This document shows positions 53,830 through 64,000 of a DNA stretch of 64,000 nucleotides, one piece after another. The notes under the pieces were generated by a model. That model had not been told where the DNA came from. It saw nothing but the letters and a program-made list of their open reading frames with translations, and searched no databases. The position numbers were made by a program, and so were the translations under genes. The stretch comes from Chryseobacterium tructae (lineage in GTDB: Bacteria > Bacteroidota > Bacteroidia > Flavobacteriales > Weeksellaceae). Every line of letters starts with the position of its first letter. The stretch's first letter is position 1. The stretch covers positions 86,823 to 150,822 of the forward strand of contig NZ_JAUFQR010000002.1 in NCBI RefSeq assembly GCF_030409875.1. The letters run 5' to 3'.

Positions 53830-54633
53830 ATGCAATTGAAAACGTTCATCGCAATTCTGCTTTTCTCATTCGCTCAAAATTTTTATTCTCAGGATATGAG
53901 AATAGACTATAATCTGGTCTATAAACAAGACACATTAAGCTCTGAAACAATATCAAAAAAAATGGTGCTCCTTATCCAGGATGGAGAATCCAGATTTTGT
54001 ACGGAAAAACAATATCAGGTAGATTCTCTGAGAAGTATTGGCTTTAAAGGTTTTGCCGTGCCAGATAATGTTTTTGATGTGGTGAAGGATAAGCAGAATA
54101 GAAGCTCAAGATATTACTATATAGTAGCCGATGTATATAAACTGACAGAACCTATACAGTTGGACTGGAAAATAGAGAAAGAAGTTGCCAAAAAATATGG
54201 TTATAATTGTCAGAAAGCAACATTAAACTACAAAGGAAGAGATTGGGAGGCCTGGTTTACACAGGATATTCCATTGCAGGAAGGTCCCTATGTCTTCAAA
54301 GGATTACCAGGGCTGATTGTGGAGATGGAAGATAAAAGTCATTCTTATAAATTTTCCTTTTCAGGATTGAAAAAAAGCTTTCATAAAATGAACATTGAGG
54401 GTTTTAGTTCTAAGCCAATGGAAATTTCCAGGAATAATTTTAAAAAGGTAATGTTGGACTATTATAATGATCCGTTTCGTGAGATGAGCTCTGGAAATGT
54501 GAAAGCAAAACTTAAGGATGAAAAGGGAAATGATTTAGAAATTAATTTTAGGGAAATGACAAAAAATACACAATCTTACCTGAAAAAAAGCAACAATCCT
54601 ATAGAATTGTCAGAAGCGATTAAATATCCATAG
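53830..54633 (+). CDS. GLPGLI family protein, secreted or periplasmic
   Basis: 267 residues. A signal peptide (MQLKTFIAILLFSFAQNFYS) starts the protein. The family-naming motif is intact: GPYVFKGLPGLIVEMEDKSH (about residues 155-175), preceded by NYKGRDWEAWFTQDIPLQEG. The GLPGLI family is confined mostly to Bacteroidota and its function is unknown. The gene stands between the maeB terminator and ruvA, 82 bp before ruvA, apparently with its own promoter. Confidence 0.92.
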   Translation: MQLKTFIAILLFSFAQNFYSQDMRIDYNLVYKQDTLSSETISKKMVLLIQDGESRFCTEKQYQVDSLRSIGFKGFAVPDNVFDVVKDKQNRSSRYYYIVADVYKLTEPIQLDWKIEKEVAKKYGYNCQKATLNYKGRDWEAWFTQDIPLQEGPYVFKGLPGLIVEMEDKSHSYKFSFSGLKKSFHKMNIEGFSSKPMEISRNNFKKVMLDYYNDPFREMSSGNVKAKLKDEKGNDLEINFREMTKNTQSYLKKSNNPIELSEAIKYP

Positions 54634-54687
54634 TCGTTAAAAACAATTTATTTTAACCTTTAGTGCTGTATTTGGAGGTTAAATTTT

Positions 54688-54695
54688 TATATTTG
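54688..54695 (+). promoter_or_regulatory. -7 box of ruvA
   Basis: TATATTTG, full match to TAnnTTTG, 20 bp before the ATG at 54716. Confidence 0.5.
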
Positions 54696-54715
54696 GGGAG
54701 TTTCAAAAATTAATA

Positions 54716-55300
54716 ATGATATTTTCTTTACAAGGTACTGTTCAAGAACTTACACCTACCTATGCAGTAATCAACGTACAAGGCGTTGGCTACTATGTGG
54801 GGATCAGCTTAATGACCTCACAGACACTTACTTTAAATCAACAAACTGTTTTATTCATTCAGCAGATTATCCGTGAAGATGCTCATCTTTTGTTCGGCTT
54901 TAACACTCGTTCAGAAAAAGAGATGTTCAATTTGTTAATAAGCGTTAATGGAGTGGGAGCAGTTTCTGCCCTTATTCTGTTATCTACATTAAGCCTTGAT
55001 GAGATTGCTTCCGGCATCCTTTCGGGGAATAGTGGACTGATTCAGAAGGCTAAAGGAATCGGAGCAAAAACAGCAGAGAGAATTATTGTTGATCTTAAGG
55101 ATAAAGTACAGAAATTCAGTGGTCCAGCGGAGAATATTTCATCGCTGGCGAATAATAAAATCAAGGATGAAGCGTTATCTGCATTAGAAGTTTTAGGAAT
55201 TCCTAAGCGAACGAGCGAGAAGATGGCGGATAAGATCTTAAAACAAAATCCTGACCTCTCCGTTGAAGAATTGGTTAAACAAATTTTAAAAAACATTTAA
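54716..55300 (+). CDS. ruvA: Holliday junction DNA helicase subunit RuvA
   Basis: 194 residues. RuvA binds four-way junctions and loads RuvB for branch migration. Seen: N-terminal OB-fold (MIFSLQGTVQELTPTYAVIN), the two helix-hairpin-helix motifs LLISVNGVGAVSALILLSTL and IQKAKGIGAKTAERIIVDLK, and the flexible C-terminal domain III (DEALSALEVLGIPKRTSEKM). Complete. The sprA gene begins 6 bp after its stop, the usual ruvA-sprA arrangement in flavobacteria. Confidence 0.96.
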   Translation: MIFSLQGTVQELTPTYAVINVQGVGYYVGISLMTSQTLTLNQQTVLFIQQIIREDAHLLFGFNTRSEKEMFNLLISVNGVGAVSALILLSTLSLDEIASGILSGNSGLIQKAKGIGAKTAERIIVDLKDKVQKFSGPAENISSLANNKIKDEALSALEVLGIPKRTSEKMADKILKQNPDLSVEELVKQILKNI

Positions 55301-55306
55301 CATTTG

Positions 55307-58300
55307 GTGGCAAATAATAAGCATTTTAAAATATTTTTGTTCCTGTCGTTCCTCTGTATGTCTGTGAGTGCTTTTGCACAACAGGCGAAAGACACCACGA
55401 TCATACGAAAGCAATATGAAGTGGCAGACCCTACAAGGTACGAAGCCTATTTCGATATAAAAACCGGTATGTATTATGTATATCCCAAAATTGGAAATAC
55501 AATTACAGGCCCTCCTACAGCCATGTCCCCGGAAGAGTATAAAGAATATGTACTCGCTCTCCAGACAAGGGCATACTATAAGGAGAAATCAGAAAAATAT
55601 AATCTCCTTTTTAGAAAAGACAGAAGTGATGCCAGAAAGAAGGGACTTATTCCTTCAGTGATGATCAACAACAAATTGTTTGAAACCTTGTTCGGAGGAA
55701 ACAAAATTGAGATCATCCCTTCCGGATATGCATCCATAGATTTTGCCGGACTTTACCAGAAAATAGATAACCCGCTGATCCTTCCACAGAATAGGACCAG
55801 CTTTACTTTTGATATAGACCAGAGAATTCAGCTTGGATTATTAGGAAAAGTAGGAGAGAATCTTCAACTGAAAGCCAATTATGATACTCAAAGTGGTTTT
55901 GCCTTTGAAAACAGAATGAACCTTGTATGGCAGGCAAAAGGAAGCTGGAAAGACCTTCAAAGTAAAGGGCTAGGCAATGTGGATAAACCTAATGAAGGCG
56001 GAGAAGATAAAATCATTAAAAGAGTTGAATTTGGTAACGTAAATATGCCGCTTTCAACGAGTTTAATCCGTGGTTCACAATCATTATTTGGGGTAAAAAC
56101 AGAGTTTCAGTTAGGGAAAACTTTCGGAACTGTTGTCCTTTCTCAGCAACAAGGGGAAGCCCGAAATATTGTAGTGCAAGGCGGTGGAGTAATGAATAAT
56201 TTTAAAGTGAGTGCCAACGATTATGAAGAGAATCAGCACTACTTTTTAGGGCATTACTTTTTGGATAAATACGATAATGCATTACTCAATTATCCACAAA
56301 TCAATTCCACCATTAATATCACAAGACTTGAAGTTTGGGTATTGGATCAAGGGAATACGAACCTTGCCTATCAAAAAGGAATTATTGGAATCAGAGACTT
56401 GGGTGAAAATGGGGGAACATTACCTGATAACTCATTAAATAACCTCTATAATGATATTTCATCTGCAGTAGGGACTAGAGAAGCTGGTAAGAATTATGAG
56501 GCAACCCTTCAGGGAAAAACGTTTCCTGGAAGTACAACACCTTACACCAACGGAGAACATTTTATCTTTAATAGCAAAGCCAGAAAGTTAAACGCGAATG
56601 AATATGTCTTCCAGCCCCAATTGGGATATATATCCTTAAATCAGAAACTTAATGATCAGCAGCTTTTGGCCGTATCCTATTCATATACAGTCAATGGGAG
56701 CAGTAAAGTATACAAAGTAGGTGAGTTTTCAGAGGAAAGCCCTATTCTTATTACTAAAGTATTGAAAGTTAACAACAGTGTAGATACCAATTCTCCTATG
56801 TGGGATCTGATGATGAAGAACATTTATTCTTTGGATGCAGGACAGGTATCTCCTGACGGGTTTATTCTTAATGTTTATTTTAAAGATCAGAAAACAGGAG
56901 GTAAGGTAAACTATCTTCCGGATACCTCAGTTAAAGATCTAAATCTATTGAAATTACTGAACTGGGATCGTCTTAACATGAATGGAGATATCCAGAATAA
57001 TAAAGATGGTACGAAAGGGGACGGAATTTTTGACTTTGTATCTGGCATTACGGTAAGGCCGGAAACAGGTAGGATTATCTTTACCAAAGTACAGCCATTC
57101 GGGGACTATATGCAACAGGTATTAGGAAGTAATGATCCTCAATACGTTTTCCATGATCTATATGATCAAATAAAACCAACAGCAGGTCAAACTCCAGTCC
57201 CTCAACGTTATACTATTGAAGGTCGTTATAAGGGGGTACAAGGACAAGGTATTTCGCTAGGTGCGGTAAATGTTCCTCAGGGATCTGTAAAGGTTTCAGC
57301 CAATGGAGTACAACTTTCCGAAGGGGTAGACTATACTGTAGATTACATGCTGGGAACAGTAACGATCATTAATGAAAATGTAAAACAATCTGGACAGGCC
57401 ATTAATATTTCATTAGAGAATCAACTTACATTTAATACCCAAAGAAAAAGGTTCCTGGGATTAAATTTAGAAAGAAGATTCAATGAACACTTTATTTTAG
57501 GCGGAACAGTTATTAATTATTCAGAATCTCCACTTACCCAAAAAGTAAACTACGGGCAGGAAGCTGTTAACAATACAATGGCGGGGATTAATATGATGTA
57601 CAATAATCAGGCTCCTTACCTGACGAGATTTACAGATAAACTTCCATTGATAAAAACTGAGGCTCCATCCAATATCAACTTTAAAATGGAAGCGGCATAC
57701 CTTATTCCCGGATTGAATAAGTCTACCAACAGCCAGTCTTATATTGATGATTTTGAGCAGACTACTTCTAAAATATCTTTAAAGGAACCTGCAGCATGGA
57801 GCTTAGCATCAAGACCTGAAAAAAATTCAGCACCTCCTTTTAATATACCGCCTACAAGTGATGACTTAACGAGTGGATATGGAAGAGGATTATTATCATG
57901 GTATAATATTGACCCAAGATTTGGGGAATTGGAGGTAAGGCTCCTGGAGGAATTACACCACAATCTGTTTCTAACCATGCTTCAAGAAGGGTATTGCTTT
58001 CAGAAATCTATAATAACAGAGATTTTGTAGCAGGAGATCAAACCTATACCAATACTTTTGATATTTCCTTCTATCCTAAAGAAAAAGGACCGTATAACGT
58101 TAATACAACAACAGAACAAGCAGCCAGCAGATGGGCGGGTATTATGAGACCTATCAGTGTACCGAACTTTGTAAGTTCAAACATTGAATATGTTGAATTC
58201 TGGATGATGGATCCTTATGCTGATGGTCATCAGTTGGGAACTAATCCTAATTATTATTACACTTAGGGAACGTATCTGAAGATATTCTTAAAGATGGGAA

Positions 58301-61300
58301 GATGTTGTATGAAAATGGCCTTCCTGTTCCGGGATCAGCATCAGCTACAACGGTTTCCAATTGGGGGATACAGCCTAAGCAGCCACCTATTCTATATGCA
58401 TTCTCTACAGAAGGAGACGGAAGAAGAGCTCAGGATGTTGGATATGACGGTTTGAGTTCAGATCAGGAAGCCATGAGATTCGGAAATACTTTTGTAAACC
58501 CGGTAACGAATATTGTTGACCCTGCAGTGGATGACTTTGTATTCTATTTATCCGATAAATTTACAGGAAGTCAAGCTGCTTCCGTTGTTGAGCGTTATAA
58601 GTATTTCAGAAACCCGGATGGAAACTCAGAAGCCAATTCATTGAATGTAGCTTCACAGACTCCTGATGCCGAAGATATAAACAGAGACTATAACCTGGAT
58701 CAAATTGAAAGTTATAATGAATACCCAATAAAATTAGACCAGGCCAGCCTTGGATTAGGAACAGATAATAATATCGTGGATGTGAAAACTGTAAAGGCAT
58801 CTTTCCTGAACGGGCAAACTGCTGATGTAAAATGGTATTTGTTCAGAATACCGGTTTCCAATTTTGATCCGCAACAAGGAGCTCACAATCCAACTGTACT
58901 TAATAATGTAAGATTTGCAAGATTAATGCTTACGGGCTTTGAAAATACGTCTACCTTAAGATTTGGTACAATGGATCTTGTAAGATCAGACTGGAGAAAG
59001 TATCCTAAAAGTCTCGCTACGTATTCCAATAATGAATTAGATCCAGCAACTGATGAGGGAGTAACAGTAGATCCTGAAATTGGAAATCTAGAGATAGGGA
59101 GTGTGAATATAGAAGAAAATGCTCTTAACCAGCCACCTTACGTATTGCCTCCGGGAATTGACAGACAAGTACTAAGTGGTAATGCAGGGGCACAGAGACA
59201 GAATGAGGCTTCATTATATTTAAAAGCAAGTGGCTTAAGAACTAATAAAGCACAAGGGGTGTTTAAAAATACAACCCTTGATATGAGAAGATATAAAAAA
59301 CTTAAAGTTTTTGTACATGCTCATGAGCCTACGGGTAATTTAGTTGGAATTGATAGTAATACCAAATTCTTCATTCGTTTCGGAAACGATGCTACGGATA
59401 ACTATTATGAATATGAAACTTCTTTAAAACTTACTCCAACTACAGCGACTGCTCCAATGGAAATTTGGCCTATGGAAAATGATGTGGATCTTGATATACA
59501 GAACTTTGTTGATGCAAAAATTAGGAGAGATAAAGTATATGCTGACAAAATCATGCAACGTTTCCTTGATCCAACTTTTGGAGGAGGTGATACAAATAAA
59601 AGGATCTATATCAAAGGGCGTCCAAGTTTAGGAAATGTGACGACCATTATGATTGGTATTAAAAACGCAGGAGGATCAAGAGTACCTATAGACAGAATTT
59701 TATGGGTTAATGAAATGCGTCTTTCCGATATTGAAAATGATGGGGGATATGCAGGAAATGCGAGCTTAAACTTCAACTTGGGAGATTTTGCAACTGTTAA
59801 TACCAATGCTTCTTATACTTCAGTAGGATTTGGAAATATTGACTCTAAACCAGCGGAAAGAACTCAGTCTACTCAATCAGCGTTCAGTATTAATACCATG
59901 GTGAATGTAGATAAGCTTTTACCGGAAAAGACAGGAGTAAAGATTCCATTGAACTATTCTTACTCACAAACTATCGAAGATCCGAAGTACAATCCTTTGG
60001 ATACCGATGTTGAATTTAGCAAAGCTCCCAACAGAGATCAGCTTAAAAAAGTGGCAAGAACATATACACAACAAAGAAGTATCGGGGTTGTTAATATGCG
60101 TAAAGAAAGAGTCAATCAAAATAAAAAAGCGAAGTTCTATGATATCGAAAACGTATCAGTAACTGCGGTGTATAATGATGATTATTTCAGAGATATTTAT
60201 ACTAAAAGAAATTACAGACAGTATCTGAGAGGTTACGTTGATTACAATTATACCTTTAAGCCATGGGTGATCAAACCTTTCAATAAAATGATCAGTGATA
60301 CTGCAAAATCTACTAAATATCTGAGATGGGTAAAAGAATTCAATATCAATCCTATTCCAACAAGATTATCTTTCAGAACAGAGATTGACAGAAACTATAG
60401 TGAATTAGAGTTTAGAAATATTGAAGCTATTCTAGGTGGAAATACCAGTGGAGATATGAATGCTATCAGAAATAGAAACTTCTACTTCGGGTGGCAGTAT
60501 GGGCTAGGATTCAATTTTACAAAGTCATTAAAACTGGAAATTAATTCTGCTACGAGAACTCTTAATGATAACATCGATGTAAATACGATGGACAATAAAG
60601 CGATTTTCGGGAATGTATTCAGAGCAGGTAGACCTGTATTATATAATCACAGAGCACAATTGAATTATAAACTTCCGTTCCAGTATCTTCCACTTTTGGA
60701 TTTTATTGATGCAGAAGTAGGATATGGATTTACCTATAACTGGAATGCAAGATCTACAGCCTTACTTGCAAGCCCTGAAGGAAGTTTAGGTTCCATAGGA
60801 CAGAATACCAATGTAATTCAGGCTACTGCAACAGCGGATATTCCGAAATTCTTTGGCCAATTTAAATATTTCAAAGATATTAACGCTAAGCTTCAGAACG
60901 GAAGCAGGAAATGGATTCCCTGAACAATGTATATACAAAGCAATGGGAAAAGAACAGATACAAATACAAGCACTATAAATTCAAAAATAAGCTTACTGTA
61001 CTTCAAAGTGCTGCATTCTTCCTGACTTCATTCAAGCAGTTGGATGTAAGCTATACGGAGAATAATGGACTGTACTTCCTGGGCTATTGTCAGCTCCAAA
61101 CTGGTATGGTGCAGGACAGACATTAGGTGGACCTAGTATTGGATTCCTGTTAGGATCTCAAGCAGACATCAGAAGAACAGTGATGGAGAATGGATGGGTG
61201 AGTAATTCTGTTTTTATGACAGACCCTTATGTAAGAATGTCAACCAGAGAATTCAGAGCCAATTTGCAGATGATGCCAATGAATGACTTCAGAATAGACC

Positions 61301-62394
61301 TTAATGTGTTACACAACTTCAATAGTAATTTTTCGCATACAGGATTCAACTACGTTAATGGAACAGGAGTTGCAGACCCTAATTTTACATTTGCTACGGA
61401 TATGGTGACTTACTCCAACTCTACCATGCTTCTTAAATCGTCATTCAAAGATGGGGCTGCAGTGTATCAGTCAATCAGAGAAAATGCCATGAAGCTTTCA
61501 CAACAGTTGGGCGGGACGAATGAAATAGGAAATGACGGATTTGCCAAGCATTACAGTATAGCCAATGCTTATGTATTGATCCCTGCGTTCAGAGCTGCTC
61601 TTGAAGGAAGATCTATTTCTCCGATAGGCAACCCTAAAAAATCAGGAATACCATTGCCAAACTGGAGAATTACGTATTCAGGATTAAAGAATATTCCAAT
61701 TATTAGCGGACAGTTCACAAAATTTGATATCCTGCACGGGTATACCGCTACCTATACGGCGACAGGAATTCAAAGCAATATTGATTATCATGCTAATCCT
61801 GGAGGGAATTATCAGACAGTAGATGATGCTGGTAATATTAAAGTGAATGATGGAGATAAGATCAATCCTTATACGTTCTCTCAGGTAGGATATGTAGAAT
61901 CCTTCTCACCACTTCTTGGGATAGATGTTACCATGAGAAACAATATGCAGTTTGGATTACAATACAACAAGAATCGAATGATGGTATTAGGATTGGTAAA
62001 CCATACCCTGACTGAAGATTCCAATACAGAATATGTAGTAAGACTAGGATACATTGTTCGTAACTTCAGATTAGGGACGGCTAATGTGAGAGGAAGAGGC
62101 ACAAGAGGAAAAGGCAGTGACCTTAATATCAGAGGAGATATTTCACTAAGAGATAGTAAAACTTCCATTATGAATATTCTGTTGAATGATTCGCAGATTA
62201 CAGGAGGACAAAGACTTCTTAATATTAAGATTTCTGCAGACTATAATGTCTCCGAAAACTTAAACCTGAGAGTTTTCTATGAACAGATGACTTCAAAATA
62301 TAAGATCTCAACAGCTTTCCCACTGTCTACGATCAGAGCAGGTATTTCCGCAACATTTACCTTCGGAGATTCCGGCGGTGGTGGCGGATTCTAG
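55307..62394 (+). CDS. sprA: T9SS outer-membrane translocon protein SprA, four apparent frameshifts
   Basis: About 2360 residues once repaired, the normal size for this very large beta-barrel. SprA forms the pore through which T9SS cargo leaves the cell; it is also needed for gliding. Start GTG at 55307 (TTG at 55304 is the alternative); both lead into a signal peptide (FKIFLFLSFLCMSVSAFAQQ). The frame breaks near 57920-57922, 58251-58260, 60896-60897 and 61067-61068; each break is repaired by one extra base (T, T, A, G) in a short run, and all pieces then align end to end (RFWGIGGKAPGGITP, LHLGNVSEDILKDGK, KRKQEMDSLNNVYTK, TVLPGLLSAPNWYGAG). With several T9SS substrates nearby a truly broken sprA is unlikely. 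Confidence 0.9.
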
Positions 62395-62413
62395 AAATAA
62401 AACAATACTTTAT

Positions 62414-62449
62414 AATAAAGCCTCTTTCTAAAAAGGAAGAGGCTTTATT
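62414..62449 (+). terminator. Terminator after sprA
   Basis: AATAAAGCCTCTT / AAGAGGCTTTATT 13-bp stem, 10-nt loop, T-rich tail. Confidence 0.92.
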
Positions 62450-62485
62450 TTTTATTAATGATACATTGTTTGTAGAATTAAAGGC

Positions 62486-62493
62486 TATCTTCG
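62486..62493 (+). promoter_or_regulatory. Candidate promoter after sprA
   Basis: TATCTTCG (one mismatch to TAnnTTTG) with a TTG 17 bp upstream. It would drive the T9SS-tail reading frame downstream. Confidence 0.4.
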
Positions 62494-62559
62494 CGAAAAA
62501 AATTAACTAAAACAGTCATTTTAGATGATAAAACAGAGAAGCTGACAGGGTATAAAAGC

Positions 62560-63072
62560 GTGGCCATATCTGGGAAATATTCTGTTGTTATGAAGTCTGG
62601 CTTTAGTGTTTCTGCTACAACTGGGGTGGAATTTACTGCGAAAGCACAGGCTCCTTTACCTGCAGATATTCCCGCATGTTCTCTTACTTTTGATGATATA
62701 CTTAATCCTAAGCTAACGGAAACTCCTAATGAAACTCTCTACCTTAAACAAGCAGGAACGAAATTAAAAGATGAACCATATTACGACGAAATTATACTTA
62801 ATGGTAATTTAGCAACCCAGGAAGTCGTTATTGATAAGAATGTGAGGCTTTATCCAAACCCTACCAAAGACATATTGAACATTGATTTTAATGGAAAACG
62901 TTTCAAAACAGTAGAAGTCTATTCAATAGATGGCAAGAAGATATTAACTCAGGAAGTATCCTCAATGAATAATGTTGAGGTCAATTTATTACGATATCCT
63001 CCGGGAATCTATATGGTAACTCTTATTGATTCAAATGGAAAGACTTATCCTAATAAAGTAATAAAGAAATAA
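62560..63072 (+). CDS. T9SS sorting-domain protein, probably 5'-truncated or with misread start
   Basis: 170 residues from the GTG at 62560, but the same frame is open to about 62497 (LTKTVILDDKTEKLTGYKS) without any ATG or signal peptide. The middle resembles the 'MKSGFSVSATTGVEFTAKA' repeat found before sorting domains in flavobacterial surface proteins. The end is a T9SS sorting domain (VRLYPNPTKDILNIDFNGKR, YSIDGKKILTQEVSS, PPGIYMVTLIDSNGKTY). Without a signal peptide it could not reach the periplasm, so it is either a remnant of a larger gene or has a lost base upstream. It lies between sprA and gcvH behind its own promoter-like site. Confidence 0.6.
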   Translation: MAISGKYSVVMKSGFSVSATTGVEFTAKAQAPLPADIPACSLTFDDILNPKLTETPNETLYLKQAGTKLKDEPYYDEIILNGNLATQEVVIDKNVRLYPNPTKDILNIDFNGKRFKTVEVYSIDGKKILTQEVSSMNNVEVNLLRYPPGIYMVTLIDSNGKTYPNKVIKK

Positions 63073-63084
63073 TTGATTCAACTT

Positions 63085-63112
63085 AAATCGCTGCTTTTGC
63101 AGCGATTTTTTT
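63085..63112 (+). terminator. Terminator after the T9SS reading frame
   Basis: AAATCGCTGC / GCAGCGATTT stem with a TTTT loop and a T-run. Confidence 0.9.
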
Positions 63113-63150
63113 ATTTACCATCAAAATTTAATGAAGAAGCCTATTAAGGC

Positions 63151-63181
63151 TTTGAACCTTTTAGAATTTTGAATACATTTG
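63151..63181 (+). promoter_or_regulatory. Promoter of gcvH
   Basis: TTTG at 63151-63154, 19-bp spacer, -7 box TACATTTG at 63174-63181. Spacing and both boxes fit the Bacteroidota consensus; the ATG follows 20 bp later. Confidence 0.75.
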
Positions 63182-63201
63182 TAGAAAATAAAAATTAAAA
63201 A

Positions 63202-63579
63202 ATGAACACACCATCAGAATTAAAGTACACTAAAGATCACGAATGGATCAAGATTGAAGGTAATGTGGCTACAATCGGTATTACAGACTTTGCTCAGGGA
63301 GAACTTGGGGACATCGTTTATGTAGATGTAGATACAGTAGATGATGATCTTAATGGCGGAGACGTTTTCGGAAGTGTAGAAGCAGTAAAAACTGTTTCAG
63401 ACTTATTCTTACCTATTGCAGGAAAAGTTATCGAATTCAACTCAGAATTGGAAGACCAACCGGAATTGTTAAATACAGATCCTTATGGAGATGGATGGAT
63501 CATCAAGTTAGAAGTTGCTGATGGAGCAGATTTATCTGAATTGCTTTCTGCAGAAGATTACAAAGCAATCATTGGATAA
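63202..63579 (+). CDS. gcvH: Glycine cleavage system H protein
   Basis: 125 residues. GcvH carries the lipoyl arm that shuttles the aminomethyl group between the P, T and L proteins. The lipoylated lysine is K63 in GSVEAVKTVSDLF; the start YTKDHEWIKIEGNVATIGIT and the end NTDPYGDGWIIKLEVAD are canonical. Complete, own promoter. The VanZ-like gene overlaps its stop codon. Confidence 0.97.
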   Translation: MNTPSELKYTKDHEWIKIEGNVATIGITDFAQGELGDIVYVDVDTVDDDLNGGDVFGSVEAVKTVSDLFLPIAGKVIEFNSELEDQPELLNTDPYGDGWIIKLEVADGADLSELLSAEDYKAIIG

Positions 63580-63931
63580 GATTTCAAAAATATTTAGTAA
63601 GATATTGCCCATTTATTGGGCATTTCTTACTTATATGCTTCTCAAACCCGGAGAAGAGAACCATGAATATTGGTTCATGTTCAGCGGTATCGACAAAGTT
63701 TTGCATGTAAGTATATTTGCAGCCTTAGGTTTCTCTTTCATTGCCGCTTTTCCCAAAATAAAATTTTCTTATTTTTTTCAGATCATCCTTATATATGCCT
63801 TTCTTACAGAGATTTTGCAGGAAGAAATGGGATTGGGAAGATCCATGGAAACCCTAGATATTGTTGCAGATGTGATCGGTTGTCTCATAGGCTACTATAC
63901 TTATAAGCTATTGATCAAGCGTTTTTTCTAA
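63572..63931 (+). CDS. VanZ-like family membrane protein
   Basis: 119 residues from the TTG at 63572, which overlaps the gcvH stop (TTGGATAA) and gives LDKISKIFSKILPIYWAFLT, the usual first membrane segment; a downstream ATG at 63635 would cut that segment, and an ATG at 63515 inside gcvH is unlikely. Four hydrophobic segments with the conserved LLKPGEENHEYWFMF, GIDKVLHVSIFAALGFSFIA and TEILQEEMGLGRSMETLDIV motifs define the VanZ fold. The function in Bacteroidota is unknown. Translational coupling to gcvH is likely. Confidence 0.85.
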   Translation: MDKISKIFSKILPIYWAFLTYMLLKPGEENHEYWFMFSGIDKVLHVSIFAALGFSFIAAFPKIKFSYFFQIILIYAFLTEILQEEMGLGRSMETLDIVADVIGCLIGYYTYKLLIKRFF

Positions 63932-64000
63932 TCATATTTTTAGAAATTATTACATTCCGATAAATCGTTCAGAATTTAACCCTTCACTCTTCCATATACT

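Noticed and set aside
55307..62394. Five separate genes in the sprA region
   Set aside because: All pieces align end to end as one SprA after four one-base repairs; none has its own start signals.

Overview
The window comes from a member of the Bacteroidota, family Weeksellaceae, most probably Chryseobacterium. The reasons are the low G+C content, SprA and several type IX secretion (T9SS) C-terminal sorting domains, GLPGLI and DUF4241/DUF4274/DUF3810 family proteins, a clpX/greA/gcvH/maeB gene set typical of flavobacteria, and promoters with the Bacteroidota -7 box TAnnTTTG instead of a sigma70 -10 box.

Layout. 1-9.8 kb: the 3' part of paaZ (phenylacetate catabolism), then a DUF4241 / SMUG2-like uracil-DNA glycosylase / membrane-linked helicase operon, a T9SS protein with a tail-collar protein, and an enoyl-CoA hydratase. 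10-16 kb: a winged-helix regulator and membrane-protein genes (DUF4173, DUF1361, three paralogous small membrane proteins, a COQ4-like protein). Two of the transcription units carry the same palindromic operator-like site. 16-27 kb: lipoproteins, an S8 protease, dtd, greA, HIT protein, clpX, T9SS cargo and a TlpA-like thioredoxin.

27.4-38.3 kb: two tandem tRNA-Met genes. The second is the target of a 10.3-kb integrative element bounded by a 21-bp direct repeat of the tRNA 3' end. The element carries a tyrosine integrase, an excisionase-like HTH protein, a winged-helix Rep-like protein beside an iteron array, a candidate structured RNA, and a type VI secretion cargo block (VgrG, putative effector, leucine-rich-repeat lipoprotein as candidate immunity protein). 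The spacer that followed the second tRNA in the ancestral tandem array now lies beyond the right attachment site.

38.5-44 kb: a compact export cluster for a double-glycine-leader, four-cysteine peptide of 53 residues (42205-42366). It has a peptidase-containing ABC transporter, a HlyD-type fusion protein and a VKOR-thioredoxin protein that probably makes its disulfides. 44-55 kb: lipoprotein, DUF3810, sugar MFS transporter, acyltransferase, GtrA, sugar kinase, malic enzyme, GLPGLI protein, ruvA. 55-62.4 kb: sprA. 62.5-64 kb: a T9SS protein remnant, gcvH and a VanZ-like gene.

Quality warning. Nine coding disruptions are visible: four in sprA and one each in the hydratase, S8 protease, Rieske-like lipoprotein, a T9SS protein and VgrG. 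Every one is repaired by adding one base to a short homopolymer. This looks more like residual sequencing error than gene decay, so these genes are described as single loci.
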